Assembly: GCF_025420485.1 (NCBI RefSeq)
Contig: NZ_JAOEFD010000005.1
Span: forward strand, 109,050 to 173,049
Direction of reading: 5' to 3'
DNA: 64,000 nucleotides
Source: Nesterenkonia marinintestina
Lineage (GTDB): Bacteria; Actinomycetota; Actinomycetes; Actinomycetales; Micrococcaceae
This document shows, in pieces, positions 51,374 to 63,419 of this stretch. The notes below the pieces were generated by a model, which was not told the origin of the DNA, ran no database searches, and saw nothing but the letters and a program-made list of their open reading frames with translations. Made by a program: the position numbers and the translations under genes. Numbering within the stretch: the first letter of the stretch is position 1; the number at the start of each line of letters is the position of its first letter.

Positions 51374-53333
51374 CCAGCTGCAGGCCGGTGTCTCCGCCGG
51401 ACTCCACCGTGACCGGGATGCCCCAGTCCTGCTGGTAGAGGTGGCAGGCGGCGTGCATCGGGATCTCCTCCCCCGGCGCGCCGTCGCAGGCCGCTGCGCG
51501 CGCGGTGATGTGCAGGACGCCCTCGCCGACCTCGGGGTTCAGCCGCACGGTGCGGTGCAGTCCCTCCGAGGAGCCGGCGCCGTCGAGGATCAGCTCCTCC
51601 GGCGAGGCCGAGACCTTCAGCTGGGTCGGGTCGCCCCACCGGTCGTCGAGCTTCTGCCCGGTCGGGGCGGCGAAGCCGACGGTGAGGTCGAAGTCGCCCG
51701 CGGCCACCGCGGTGGTGGGCCGCTGGGTCTGCAGGGCCCCCTCGTCCACGGTGAGGTACTGCTCCGGCACGGCGATGCGCACCAGCTGGTGCGCGTTGGA
51801 CTCCACCACCAGCAGGGTGGCGCCGTCGGAGTCCAGCAGCACGTCGGCCGGCTCCTTCAGCCCGCGCGCCACCGTGGAGACCTCCGCGGCGACCGTGGTG
51901 CCGTCTGCGGCCAGGTGCTCCCCGTGGTAGCGCCGCACCGCACCGTTGTAGGTGTCGGCCACCAGCACCGAACCGTCGGGCAGCGCGGCCACCCCCAGCG
52001 GGTGCTGCAGGCGGGACTGCTCCGGAGCGCCGTCGCGGAATCCGAAGTCGTAGAGCCCCTCGCCGACGATCGTCTCCACACGCGGGGCCTGCGGGTTCTG
52101 GGCCACGCGCAGCACGCGCAGCGAGGAGGTCTCCGAATCGGCGATCCAGACGTCCCCGGCGGCGTCGACGGAGAGCCCCGAGGTCTGGGCGAACCACGAC
52201 TCCTCGGCGTCGCCGTCGGTGAGGCCCTCCAGGCCGGTGCCGGCCCACACGGCCAGCTCCGAGGTCCGCGGGTCGAAGGTGAAGATCTGGTGGGTGCCGG
52301 CCATGGCGACGACCAGACGGTCGGCGGCCTCGGACCAGACGACGTCCCACGGCGAGGACAGGGACACCTCCAGCGGGTCGGTGCCCAGCGAGCCGGTTGC
52401 CGGGCCGTCCTGCCCCCGGGTCACCCGCTCGGAGTCGATGAGGCGCTGCACGCCGTTGCCCGCCAGGGTGGTGACCTGCCCGGAGGCGGCGTCGATCCCC
52501 CGCAGGCGGTGGTTCACGGTGTCGGCGACGACGACGTCGAAGCCCACCTGCTCGGCGACCTCGGCGGGCATCACGGCCAGCCCCTGCGGCTCGGTGAAGC
52601 GGGCGGCCTCGGCGTCGCCGTCGCGGTGGCCCTTCTCCGGGGTCTCCGCCGCTCCCCCGCCGTAGGTGCGCACGACGGTCTCGAGGTCCTGGTCCAGCTC
52701 CACGATCCGGTGGTGACCGGTGTCGGCCACCAGGAACCGGCCCACCGAGGACTCGTCCCCGCCGAGCGGGCGGGTGATCGGCACGGCCTTTCCGGGGAAG
52801 CGAAGCGTCCGGGACACCGGCTCCGGCGGGACGTAGGGCCCGTCCCCGCGGTGCAGGGTGCCCTTGGCCTCATGCTCGGCCACCAGCTCCTCCACCAGGG
52901 AGGTCAGTCCGGCCACGTGGCCCTCCCCGGAGAGGTGGGCGGCGATGTACCCCTCCGGATCGATCACGACCAGCGTCGGCCAGGCGCGGGCCGAGTAGGC
53001 CTGCCAGGTGGTCAGATGGGGGTCGTCCAGGACCGGGTGGGCGATCTCGTAGCGCTCCACCGCGGCGGCGAGCGCCTCCGGGTCCGCCTCGTGCTCGAAC
53101 TTCGGCGAGTGGACGCCCACGGTGACCACCACGTCGTCGAACCGCTCCTCCAGCGGGCGGAGCTCGTCGAGCACGTGCAGGCAGTTGATGCAGCAGAAGG
53201 TCCAGAAGTCGAGGATGACGACCTTGCCGCGCAGGTCCTCCAGGGTGACCTCCCGGCCACCGGTGTTCAGCCACCCGCGGCCGACCAGCTCCGAGGCGCG
53301 GATCCTGTCGGTGCGGCGGATCGTCTCCGTCAT
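51354..53333 (-). CDS. Thioredoxin-like/NHL-repeat protein
   Basis: 659 aa from ATG 53333. The N-terminal thioredoxin-like domain (about 20-160) contains VVILDFWTFCCINCLHVLDE with the redox Cys-X-X-Cys (CCINC) and ARAWPTLVVIDPEG; the rest is a beta-propeller of NHL repeats (RFLVADTGHHRIVELD; GFDVVVADTVNHRLRGID; GDVWIADSETSSLRVL; GSVLVADTYNGAVRRY). The arrangement is like human NHLRC2 and its bacterial relatives. Last gene of the copper operon; the preceding stop overlaps its start by 4 bp. Location is cytoplasmic by the lack of a signal, yet the operon points to envelope thiol/redox work. Confidence 0.87.
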   Translation of the reverse strand: MTETIRRTDRIRASELVGRGWLNTGGREVTLEDLRGKVVILDFWTFCCINCLHVLDELRPLEERFDDVVVTVGVHSPKFEHEADPEALAAAVERYEIAHPVLDDPHLTTWQAYSARAWPTLVVIDPEGYIAAHLSGEGHVAGLTSLVEELVAEHEAKGTLHRGDGPYVPPEPVSRTLRFPGKAVPITRPLGGDESSVGRFLVADTGHHRIVELDQDLETVVRTYGGGAAETPEKGHRDGDAEAARFTEPQGLAVMPAEVAEQVGFDVVVADTVNHRLRGIDAASGQVTTLAGNGVQRLIDSERVTRGQDGPATGSLGTDPLEVSLSSPWDVVWSEAADRLVVAMAGTHQIFTFDPRTSELAVWAGTGLEGLTDGDAEESWFAQTSGLSVDAAGDVWIADSETSSLRVLRVAQNPQAPRVETIVGEGLYDFGFRDGAPEQSRLQHPLGVAALPDGSVLVADTYNGAVRRYHGEHLAADGTTVAAEVSTVARGLKEPADVLLDSDGATLLVVESNAHQLVRIAVPEQYLTVDEGALQTQRPTTAVAAGDFDLTVGFAAPTGQKLDDRWGDPTQLKVSASPEELILDGAGSSEGLHRTVRLNPEVGEGVLHITARAAACDGAPGEEIPMHAACHLYQQDWGIPVTVESGGDTGLQLDLRGVK

Positions 53334-54214
53334 CGGGTCTCCTCCAGAGAGTCCAGGGTGTGGTCGGTGATGGACTCGGCCATCTCGGTGAACTCCGACG
53401 ACCCGGCCGCGGTCTCCCCGATGAAGGAGACCATGACCACGTCGTCGTCCATCCGCGTGAACAGGATCTGGGCCACGATTGTTCCGCCCCCGCCGCGGTG
53501 CGCCTCGTCGTCGGGAGCGCCCTCGGGAACCTCGGTCTCCTCCCCGTCCTGGTCGCCGTCCTCGTCGCCGTCCTGGTCCTCGCCCTCGAACCCGCGCTCC
53601 CAGGAGTACGCGATGGTGCCCTGATGGCCGGACTCGGCGGCCTCAAGCTGGTCGAGCTCCACCTCGGAGACCTCGAGGTCGTAGTCCGAGCCGTGCCGGG
53701 AGAACTCGAGCTCCGGACAGGACTCCACCAGGGTGCGGACGTGGTCGAAGTGCTCGTCCACCCGCTCAGAGTCCTCCCCGTCGGAGACCGAGGCGACTTC
53801 GATGGAGCCGGTGCCGGTGAAGGTCTCGGAGCCGAAGTCCACCCGGGCCGCGTCCGTGCCCAGCAGCAGCGGGGCCCAGTCCACGGCGGCCAGCGGCTCG
53901 GCGCATTCGGCCGGGTCCACCTCGGCGTCGTCGGCGCCCTCGGCCATGGAGTCCTCCATCTGGGTGCGGAACTCCTGGACCGCGTCCTCGGTGAAGAACC
54001 CGGCCGAGTCGAAGCCGAAGCTCGAGGCCCGCTCCATCCCGGCCTCCGCCGAGGTCACCAGCCGGTCGCCGCCGGCCCGCTCGCTCTGCGCGGTGTCCTC
54101 GTCGGAGGCCCCGCAGGAGGTCAGCACCAGAGCGAGGACGGCGCCGGCAGCGAGCACGGGGCTGACCGCAGAGGTGCCGACCGCGGAGGGGCGGGAGCGG
54201 TGGGGGTGGGTCAT
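53330..54214 (-). CDS. Secreted lipoprotein of the copper operon
   Basis: 294 aa from ATG 54214. The signal ends VLALVLTSC (lipidated Cys34). The mature part has an extended acidic segment (GEDQDGDEDGDQDGEETEV) and a C-terminal domain (TIVAQILFTRMDDDVVMVSF). The fold is not recognised; it may resemble the extracytoplasmic sensor-like domains of actinobacterial lipoproteins. Overlaps of 4 bp with the genes on both sides fix it in the operon. A role in copper or redox chemistry outside the membrane is inferred from context only. Confidence 0.7.
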   Translation of the reverse strand: MTHPHRSRPSAVGTSAVSPVLAAGAVLALVLTSCGASDEDTAQSERAGGDRLVTSAEAGMERASSFGFDSAGFFTEDAVQEFRTQMEDSMAEGADDAEVDPAECAEPLAAVDWAPLLLGTDAARVDFGSETFTGTGSIEVASVSDGEDSERVDEHFDHVRTLVESCPELEFSRHGSDYDLEVSEVELDQLEAAESGHQGTIAYSWERGFEGEDQDGDEDGDQDGEETEVPEGAPDDEAHRGGGGTIVAQILFTRMDDDVVMVSFIGETAAGSSEFTEMAESITDHTLDSLEETR

Positions 54215-56292
54215 CGTCGGGAGTCCCTCTCAGCCATCTGGGCGAACATCTCGTTGTAGTCCTGCAGCTCGGCGTCCCCGGTCCGGTCGGCCTCACGGTC
54301 GGTGCGCCGCATCTCGCGGGTGTCGTCGCGGGACCACTGGATCGCCGCGATCACGGCCATCAGCATCGCAGGGATCTCACCGAGCCCCCACATCATCTCC
54401 GCGCCGGAGCGCTGGTCCTCCAGTGCGGTGAATCCGTAGTCGTGGCCCATGTTCCCGAACCAGGAGGCCTCGATGAGGATCTCCATGTTCGTCAGCGCGA
54501 TGGCGATGAAGGCGTGGAAGGCCATCGTCGCCAGCAGCATCAGCAGCCGGATCGGGTAGGCGGGCCGCTGCGGCAGCGGGTCGTCGCCGATGAGCACCAG
54601 CGCGAAGATGTAGCCGGTGAGCAGGAAGTGCACCATCATCAGCTCGTGCCCGATGTGGAACTCCAGGGCGAGCCCGAAGATCGGGGTGAAGTAGAACAGC
54701 AGGATGGAGCCGGCGAAGTTCGCCGCGGCGACCAGCGGGTGGGTCACGATCTTCGACCAGAGCGAGTGCACCAGCCACAGGATCCACTCGCGCGGTCCCC
54801 GGCTGGCGTCGGTGCGCACCGGCAGGGCGCGCAGCGCCAGGGTGACCGGGGAGCCCATCACCAGGAAGATCGGCACCACCATGGTCAGGGTCATGTGCTG
54901 GACCATGTGCCCGGAGAACAGGACCATCCCGTAGATCGCCGGCCCGCCGGAGGTCACCCAGAAGAGTCCGGCGAGTCCGAACAGCCAGCTGACCGCGCGC
55001 ATGATCGGCCACCGGATCCCCCGACGCCTGACCCGCGCCACGGCGAGGACGTACCAGACCGCAAGGAACACGCAGAGCGTCACCCACAGCCAGTCAGGGC
55101 GCCAGAGCACGAAGTAGTTCGCCAGGTCCGGCGCCGGCGGGAGGTCGTAGCCGGTGAGGATGCGCGCCGGGGTCGCATCGGGGGGCAGGTCCTCCGAGGC
55201 CGGCGGCGAGGTGCGGCCCAGGATCGCCGACAGTGCGACCACAGCGGACATGATCGCGACCTCCACCAGCACCAGGCGCCGCAGCAGCCCGATGACGCGG
55301 TCGCGGCCGGGGGGCGGCTCCTCGGCGGTGAGCTGCGGGATGATCAGGCTGCGGTGCATCCACCCGATCAGGCCCAGCGCCACGATCGCGAAGCCCTTGA
55401 GCAGGATCAGGGTGCCGTAGGCGGTGGTGACCAGCTGGGACCAGGCCTCGATGCGCAGCGCCGCGTTCACCGTCCCGGACCCGGCCACCACGACGACGGC
55501 GATGCCGGCGAGGGTGGAGTACCGGCTGAGGACCGTACCGACCAGGTGCGGCTCCTCGGGGGTGCGTCGTCGGATCTCGCCGAAGAGCAGGGCCAGCACG
55601 ATGAGCCCGCCCACCCAGACGATGACGCCGAGCAGGTGGAGTCCGAGGGAGTTGACCGCGGCGGTGTGGTCGTCCCCGGAGGCCGAATGTCCGACCAGCG
55701 CCATCGGGATGATCCCGGTCAGACCGAGGAGGGTGAGGACGAACACCCCGCCGGGTGCGCGCACGGCGACGATCAGGGTGGCGAAGACCGCGGAGATGAT
55801 CACCATCGCCGTCCAGGCCTGACCGGTCGGGATGGACGCGATGAAGCTGATGAGGCCCTGGGTGAACCCCTCGTCCCCGGTGATCGGCTGTCCGGCCACC
55901 GCCGAGTAGGTGAGGACCAGCACGGCCAGGGCGGCCAGCGTCCAGACCACCGCGGCCGCGCCGGCGATCCGCAGGGCCTGCGTGTAGAGGGGGTGCTCCG
56001 GCTCCGGTGCGGCCTCAGCGGCGTCGCGTCGACGGACCCGGCGCCGCGGGCCGCGACGGTGGGGCATCGCCACGGCGGCGAGCAGTGCGGCCGAGACGGC
56101 CGTGGCCATCGCCAGGTGGTGGAGGAACCGGGCGACGGGCAGGCCCCACCGGGTGGCGGGGCCGGGGTCGGAGATCTGGTCCGCGGAGCCGAGTCCGGAC
56201 AGGAGTCCGGCGACCACCAGCGCGACGAGCCCCGCCGCCAGGGCGGCGGCCGTCCACAGCAGGGGGGCGGAGGCTCGGCGGGTCTGCGTCAC
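54211..56292 (-). CDS. Fused copper transport (CopD) and CtaG-type cytochrome oxidase assembly protein
   Basis: The 693-aa protein has about fourteen to fifteen membrane helices. The N-terminal half (to about 370) is CopD-like: FLHHLAMATAVSAALLAAVA, SLGLHLLGVIVWVGGLIVLA and WSQLVTTAYGTLILLKGFAIV are family blocks of copper resistance permeases. The C-terminal half (from about 390) is CtaG/caa3-oxidase assembly-like: YFVLWRPDWLWVTL, YGMVLFSGHMVQHMTLTMVV, PVTLALRALPV and FHIGHELMMVHFLLTG. Copper uptake and delivery to the CuB centre of cytochrome oxidase are the expected roles. CopC overlaps its start and the lipoprotein its stop, both by 4 bp. Confidence 0.88.
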   Translation of the reverse strand: MTQTRRASAPLLWTAAALAAGLVALVVAGLLSGLGSADQISDPGPATRWGLPVARFLHHLAMATAVSAALLAAVAMPHRRGPRRRVRRRDAAEAAPEPEHPLYTQALRIAGAAAVVWTLAALAVLVLTYSAVAGQPITGDEGFTQGLISFIASIPTGQAWTAMVIISAVFATLIVAVRAPGGVFVLTLLGLTGIIPMALVGHSASGDDHTAAVNSLGLHLLGVIVWVGGLIVLALLFGEIRRRTPEEPHLVGTVLSRYSTLAGIAVVVVAGSGTVNAALRIEAWSQLVTTAYGTLILLKGFAIVALGLIGWMHRSLIIPQLTAEEPPPGRDRVIGLLRRLVLVEVAIMSAVVALSAILGRTSPPASEDLPPDATPARILTGYDLPPAPDLANYFVLWRPDWLWVTLCVFLAVWYVLAVARVRRRGIRWPIMRAVSWLFGLAGLFWVTSGGPAIYGMVLFSGHMVQHMTLTMVVPIFLVMGSPVTLALRALPVRTDASRGPREWILWLVHSLWSKIVTHPLVAAANFAGSILLFYFTPIFGLALEFHIGHELMMVHFLLTGYIFALVLIGDDPLPQRPAYPIRLLMLLATMAFHAFIAIALTNMEILIEASWFGNMGHDYGFTALEDQRSGAEMMWGLGEIPAMLMAVIAAIQWSRDDTREMRRTDREADRTGDAELQDYNEMFAQMAERDSRR

Positions 56293-57080
56293 GGGGTGCG
56301 GTCCGGGCCCTCGGGGTCATCCGGATCGGTCGCACCGGAGTCCCGACCGTCGGCGGGTCCGCCCGAGCCTCCCGGCTCCCGGCGGCCCTGCTTCCACTCC
56401 TCCACCTGGTTGACCTTGCGGCGCATCATGATCACGGCCAGCAGCACGATGAGCACTCCGCCGATCCCGAGCAGGATGACCATCCAGCCGGAGGCGTCGC
56501 CCTCCTCGGAGACGGGGTCCTGCAGCTCGTCGGCCTCAGCCTCAGCGCCGGCCTCCTCCTCGTCGGCCGCCGCGTCGTCGTCAGCCGCGTCGTCGTCAGT
56601 GGCCTCGTCAGCCTCGGCGTCCTCGCCCTCGGCGTCGGCCCCGTCCTCGATGCCGGCGTCCACGGCGAAGGAGAGCTCGCCCTCCTCATCGTGGCCGTCG
56701 GAGTACACGACCCGGTAGACGACGTCGTACTCGCCGTCGGGCAGAGGCTCGTCGAAGGTGGTGGACATGGTGGCGCCGTCCACCTCGGTCTCGGTCGCCA
56801 GGTCGTCGCCGTCCTCGTCGGTCACCCGGATCTCGTTGGTGATCCCCTCGCCGGTGGTCAGCCCGTCGCCGGAGAACTCGAGGGTGACCTCATCCAGGGG
56901 CTCGGTCACCTCCGCCCCGTCCTCGGGGGTGGAGCTGATGAGCGTGTCATGGGCCCAGGCGGGCGAGGCCGTGAGCATGCCGGCACCGAGGGTGAGGGTC
57001 CCGACGGCGGTGGCCGCGGCCAGTCGGCGCAGGGCCGAAGGAGCGGGGGCGGACGTCGGAACGGCGATCGGATGCGGCAT
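56289..57080 (-). CDS. copC: CopC-domain copper-binding membrane-anchored protein
   Basis: ATG 57080 after AGGAGGTCCC; 263 aa. A signal peptide ends ASPAWAHDTLISSTP, leaving His at the mature N-terminus, the classic CopC Cu(II) ligand. EPLDEVTLEFSGDG, YDVVYRVVYSDGHDEEGELSF (the second conserved His) finish the CopC domain. A long acidic Asp/Glu/Ala linker, one membrane helix (GWMVILLGIGGVLIVLLAVI) and a basic/acidic cytoplasmic tail follow. It binds copper outside the membrane and passes it to the CopD domain encoded next. First gene of the operon, so the promoter lies between 57081 and 57175. Confidence 0.93.
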   Translation of the reverse strand: MPHPIAVPTSAPAPSALRRLAAATAVGTLTLGAGMLTASPAWAHDTLISSTPEDGAEVTEPLDEVTLEFSGDGLTTGEGITNEIRVTDEDGDDLATETEVDGATMSTTFDEPLPDGEYDVVYRVVYSDGHDEEGELSFAVDAGIEDGADAEGEDAEADEATDDDAADDDAAADEEEAGAEAEADELQDPVSEEGDASGWMVILLGIGGVLIVLLAVIMMRRKVNQVEEWKQGRREPGGSGGPADGRDSGATDPDDPEGPDRTP

Positions 57081-57175
57081 GGGACCTCCTGGTCGGTGTA
57101 CGGGGACCGCCCCCGATTCTACGCCGCGTAGAAGCGCGGGGATCCCGGATGTCGGCGGGGCGGCACGGAGTCCCG

Positions 57176-58132
57176 TCACGGGTGTGAGACGTGGTGCGGC
57201 TCTCCCGCACTCACAGTGCGGTTCTCCAGCTGGAAGGTGGTGTGCTCGACGCCGACGTCGAAGTGCTCGGCGGTGCACCGGCGGACGTCCTCCAGGATCT
57301 CCATGGCATGGCCGTCGTGGAAGCACTCGTCCTCGAGCACCACGTGGGCCGAGAGCACCGGCAGCCCGGTGGCCACCGTGGAGGCGTGGAGGTCGTGCAC
57401 GTCGACCACGTGCTCCTGGGCCAGCAGGTGGCGGCGGACCTCCTCCACGTCGAGCCCCCTGGGTGCGAACTCCATGAGCACCCGCACGGTCTCCGAGATC
57501 AGCAGGGCCGCACGCGGCACGATCATCAGGGCGATGACCACCGCGGCCAGCACGTCGGCTCGCTGGTATCCGGTGGTCATCATCACCACCGCCGAGACGA
57601 TCACCGCCAGGGTGCCCAACGCGTCCAGCAGCACCTCCAGGAAGGCGGCCCGCATGTTCAGGTTCGCCCCGCGGCGCGCGGCGAGCACCCACACCGCCGC
57701 ACCGTTGAGCAGCAGCGCCGCCGAGGCCACGAACAGCAGCTCCAGCGAGGCCACCTCGGGCGGATCGGCCCACCGGCTGTAGGCCTCCAGCAGCGCGTAG
57801 ACGCTGATGCCCATCAGCAGCAGCGCCTGGCCGAGGGCCGCCAGGACTTCGATCCGTCGGAAGCCCCAGGTGCTGCGCGCCCCCGCCGGGCGGGACATGA
57901 GCACCGCGGCGATCAGGGCCACGAAGAGTCCGATGGAGTCGGTGAGCGAATGCACCACGTCCACCAGCAGCGCCAGGCTTCCGGTGACCACCGCGCCGAC
58001 GCCCTGCAGCACCACGATCCCCAGGACGAGGCCGCAGGCGATCGCCAACCGCCGCCGCAGCTCGGGCGCCGCGGCCGCCTCGGCCGGCGAGGGGCCGTGG
58101 GAGTGACCGTGGGAGCGGCCGTCGTCGTTCAT
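57176..58132 (-). CDS. Cation diffusion facilitator (CDF) metal exporter
   Basis: ATG 58132 behind GGAGGC; 318 aa. A His-rich start (RSHGHSHGPS), six membrane helices and a cytoplasmic domain with His clusters (DGHAMEILE; HTTFQLENRT). In helix 2, LLVDVVHSLTDSIGLFVAL has the HxxxD metal site. In helix 5 the usual HxxxD is ExxxD (FLEVLLDALGTLAV), so one ligand is Glu in place of His, a variant also seen in actinobacterial relatives. Such exporters remove Zn2+, Cd2+ or Fe2+ in exchange for H+. The substrate is open. A terminator lies between this gene and the HU gene. Confidence 0.9.
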   Translation of the reverse strand: MNDDGRSHGHSHGPSPAEAAAAPELRRRLAIACGLVLGIVVLQGVGAVVTGSLALLVDVVHSLTDSIGLFVALIAAVLMSRPAGARSTWGFRRIEVLAALGQALLLMGISVYALLEAYSRWADPPEVASLELLFVASAALLLNGAAVWVLAARRGANLNMRAAFLEVLLDALGTLAVIVSAVVMMTTGYQRADVLAAVVIALMIVPRAALLISETVRVLMEFAPRGLDVEEVRRHLLAQEHVVDVHDLHASTVATGLPVLSAHVVLEDECFHDGHAMEILEDVRRCTAEHFDVGVEHTTFQLENRTVSAGEPHHVSHP

Positions 58133-58198
58133 GCCTCCATCATCCCACCCGCACCTCACACGAGCCCTGACACAGCCCTGAGACGCCCCTGAGACGGG

Positions 58199-58235
58199 TC
58201 AGGCCCCCGACCCGCGGTCCGGATCGGGGGCCTGA
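58199..58235 (-). terminator. Hairpin terminator after the HU gene
   Basis: TCAGGCCCCCGA (58199-58210) pairs perfectly with TCGGGGGCCTGA (58224-58235) around a 13-nt loop. It lies 20 bp after the HU stop and separates it from the downstream CDF gene. Confidence 0.85.
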
Positions 58236-58254
58236 CTCAGCAGGAGGCGTCGGC

Positions 58255-58539
58255 TCACTTGCCGGTGGCGGCGCTCTTCAGCTTGGAACCAGCAGTCAGC
58301 TTGACCGAGTGGCCGGCCGGGATCTGGATGGTCTCGCCGGTCTGCGGGTTGCGACCGGTGCGGGCGGCACGCTCGGTGCGCTCCACGGCCAGCCAGCCCG
58401 GGATGGTGACCTTCTCGCCGCGGGAGACCTCCTCGGTGAAGACCTGGAAGACGGCGTCCAGCACGCCGTTGACGGCGGCCTGGGAGTTGCCCGACTTCTC
58501 GGCGACGGCGGCGACGAGTTCGCTGCGGTTCATGGCCAT
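58255..58539 (-). CDS. hup: HU-type DNA-binding protein
   Basis: ATG 58539 after AGGAGG; 94 aa. MNRSELVAAVAEKSG, the helical N-half (AVNGVLDAVFQVFTEEVSRG) and the arm region GRNPQTGETIQIPAGHSVKL are the HU/IHF signature. It lacks the long Lys/Ala-rich C-terminal tail found in mycobacterial HU, so it is the short type. It bends and compacts chromosomal DNA. Upstream repeats and two CATACT boxes suggest a strong, perhaps complex promoter. Confidence 0.97.
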   Translation of the reverse strand: MAMNRSELVAAVAEKSGNSQAAVNGVLDAVFQVFTEEVSRGEKVTIPGWLAVERTERAARTGRNPQTGETIQIPAGHSVKLTAGSKLKSAATGK

Positions 58540-58814
58540 GGTGATGTCCTCCTGGACGTCGATCGGTATCAGTCCCCGTGATCTGGGGCTTTCGAACGGC
58601 AACCTACCACGCAGTTCTGCCGGAATCCCTGAGATTCCGCCGATTCTCGGCGATTCTCCCCCTCTGCGGGTGCTCACGACGATGCTCAGTATGATGCTCA
58701 GTATGTGGTCCGGTGCACTCGCTCCGGTGGGCTGCGGGGTATTCTGGCGCGACGAGCAGCTCAGCGACATCCCCTGACCCGTCCACCTGATCAGTGGAGG
58801 AAGGACGTTCCCGC
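58540..58814. promoter_or_regulatory. HU - pyruvate carboxylase divergent promoter region with direct repeats
   Basis: GATGCTCAGTAT is repeated head-to-tail (58681-58692 and 58693-58704). It brings a TATGAT -10 box (58690-58695) on the plus strand and two CATACT boxes on the minus strand. CGATTCTC also occurs twice with a 10-bp period (58641 and 58651), and CGGAATC-CCTGA-GATTCCG (58621-58639) is an inverted repeat. No gene fits here. Confidence 0.5.
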
Positions 58815-62267
<3,453 letters not shown>

Positions 62268-62375
62268 ACGCGCGACGAACCACGAGGACGACGCATGGAG
62301 TCCCGTGTGCGGAGGTGATCGGAGATCCGTCTGGGGAAGTACGCCTGGAGCCCCTGAGTCCTCCGGCCGCTGAGC

Positions 62376-63419
62376 TCAGATTCCTCCGAGCACAGGGGCG
62401 GCCAGACGTCGGGTGAGCTCCCCCGCCGACTCCTCGTGGCAGTCCGCGTGCCCGGTGCCGGCCCACAGGTTCAGGTGCTGGGCGTCGTCGGCCCGGGCCG
62501 CCGCGGCGCGCAGCGGTGCGGTCATGTGGTGGACGTGCGGGTAGCCGGCCGGGGACTCGGCGTCGTGCTCCTCGGTGAAGCTGTTCGCCAGGGCGCGGGC
62601 CGGGCGGCCGGAGAACGCCCGGGTGACGAGGGTCGGCGCGCCGGGGCCGCCGTGGGCCGCCGCCTCGAGCAGGGCACGGCGATGCGGGGCCTTGGTGCCG
62701 GCCTCCCGCGTGGTCAGATACGCGGTGCCGATCTGCACCGCGTGCGCACCGGTGCGCAGGACCTCGGCCGCGCGGTGGGGAGTGGAGATCCCGCCGGCCG
62801 CGATCAGCGGCAGATCGGTCACCTCCCGCACCTGAGTGAGCAGCTCGTCGAGACCCAGGCTGTTCGGCTCGTTCGTCATCGCCAGGGTGGCCCGGTGGCC
62901 TCCAGCTTCGGTCCCCTGCACGGCGAGCGCGTCCGGGGACAGCGCCGCGGCACAGCGGGCGTCCTCGGCGTCGGCCACGGTGAGCACCACTGCGGTGCCC
63001 AGGCGCCGGAGTCGGCGCACCGTCTCAGCGCCGGGCAACCCGAAGGTGAAGGACACGACGGCGACGGGATCCTCCAGGAGCATCTCGAGCTTGGCCGGGT
63101 AGGCGTCATCGTCGTACTCCCCGACCGTCGGCGGTTCGACGCCCAGCCGGGATGCGGGCCGGGCGAGCGCCCGTGAATAGGCCTCCAGGGTCTCCGGGTC
63201 CGGGCGCTCCTCCTCCGGGACGAAGAGGTTGACCCCGAAGGGGGCGACGGTGCGGTCCCGGGTCTCGGCGATCTGCTCGGCCAGCCGCTGCGGAGTCAGG
63301 TAGCCGCCGGCCAGCAGGCCCATCCCACCGGCGTCGCCGACGGCCGCCACCAGCTCGGGCGTGGAGGGGCCGCCGGCCATCGGGGCGGCGATGATCGGCA
63401 GGGGGCGGTGCGGCATCAT
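62376..63419 (-). CDS. Nitronate monooxygenase/2-nitropropane dioxygenase-like FMN enzyme
   Basis: ATG 63419 after GAGG; 347 aa. PIIAAPMAGGPSTPELVAAV is the NMO/2NPD family N-terminus with the FMN-binding loops AVQGTEAGGHRA, IAAGGISTP and AHAVQIGTAYLTTREAG. LRRLGTAVVLTVADAEDARC belongs to the same TIM-barrel family. It would oxidise alkyl nitronates or act as an enoyl/FMN oxidoreductase of this group. The start overlaps the membrane protein stop by 4 bp (ATGA), so they are coupled. Confidence 0.87.
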   Translation of the reverse strand: MMPHRPLPIIAAPMAGGPSTPELVAAVGDAGGMGLLAGGYLTPQRLAEQIAETRDRTVAPFGVNLFVPEEERPDPETLEAYSRALARPASRLGVEPPTVGEYDDDAYPAKLEMLLEDPVAVVSFTFGLPGAETVRRLRRLGTAVVLTVADAEDARCAAALSPDALAVQGTEAGGHRATLAMTNEPNSLGLDELLTQVREVTDLPLIAAGGISTPHRAAEVLRTGAHAVQIGTAYLTTREAGTKAPHRRALLEAAAHGGPGAPTLVTRAFSGRPARALANSFTEEHDAESPAGYPHVHHMTAPLRAAAARADDAQHLNLWAGTGHADCHEESAGELTRRLAAPVLGGI

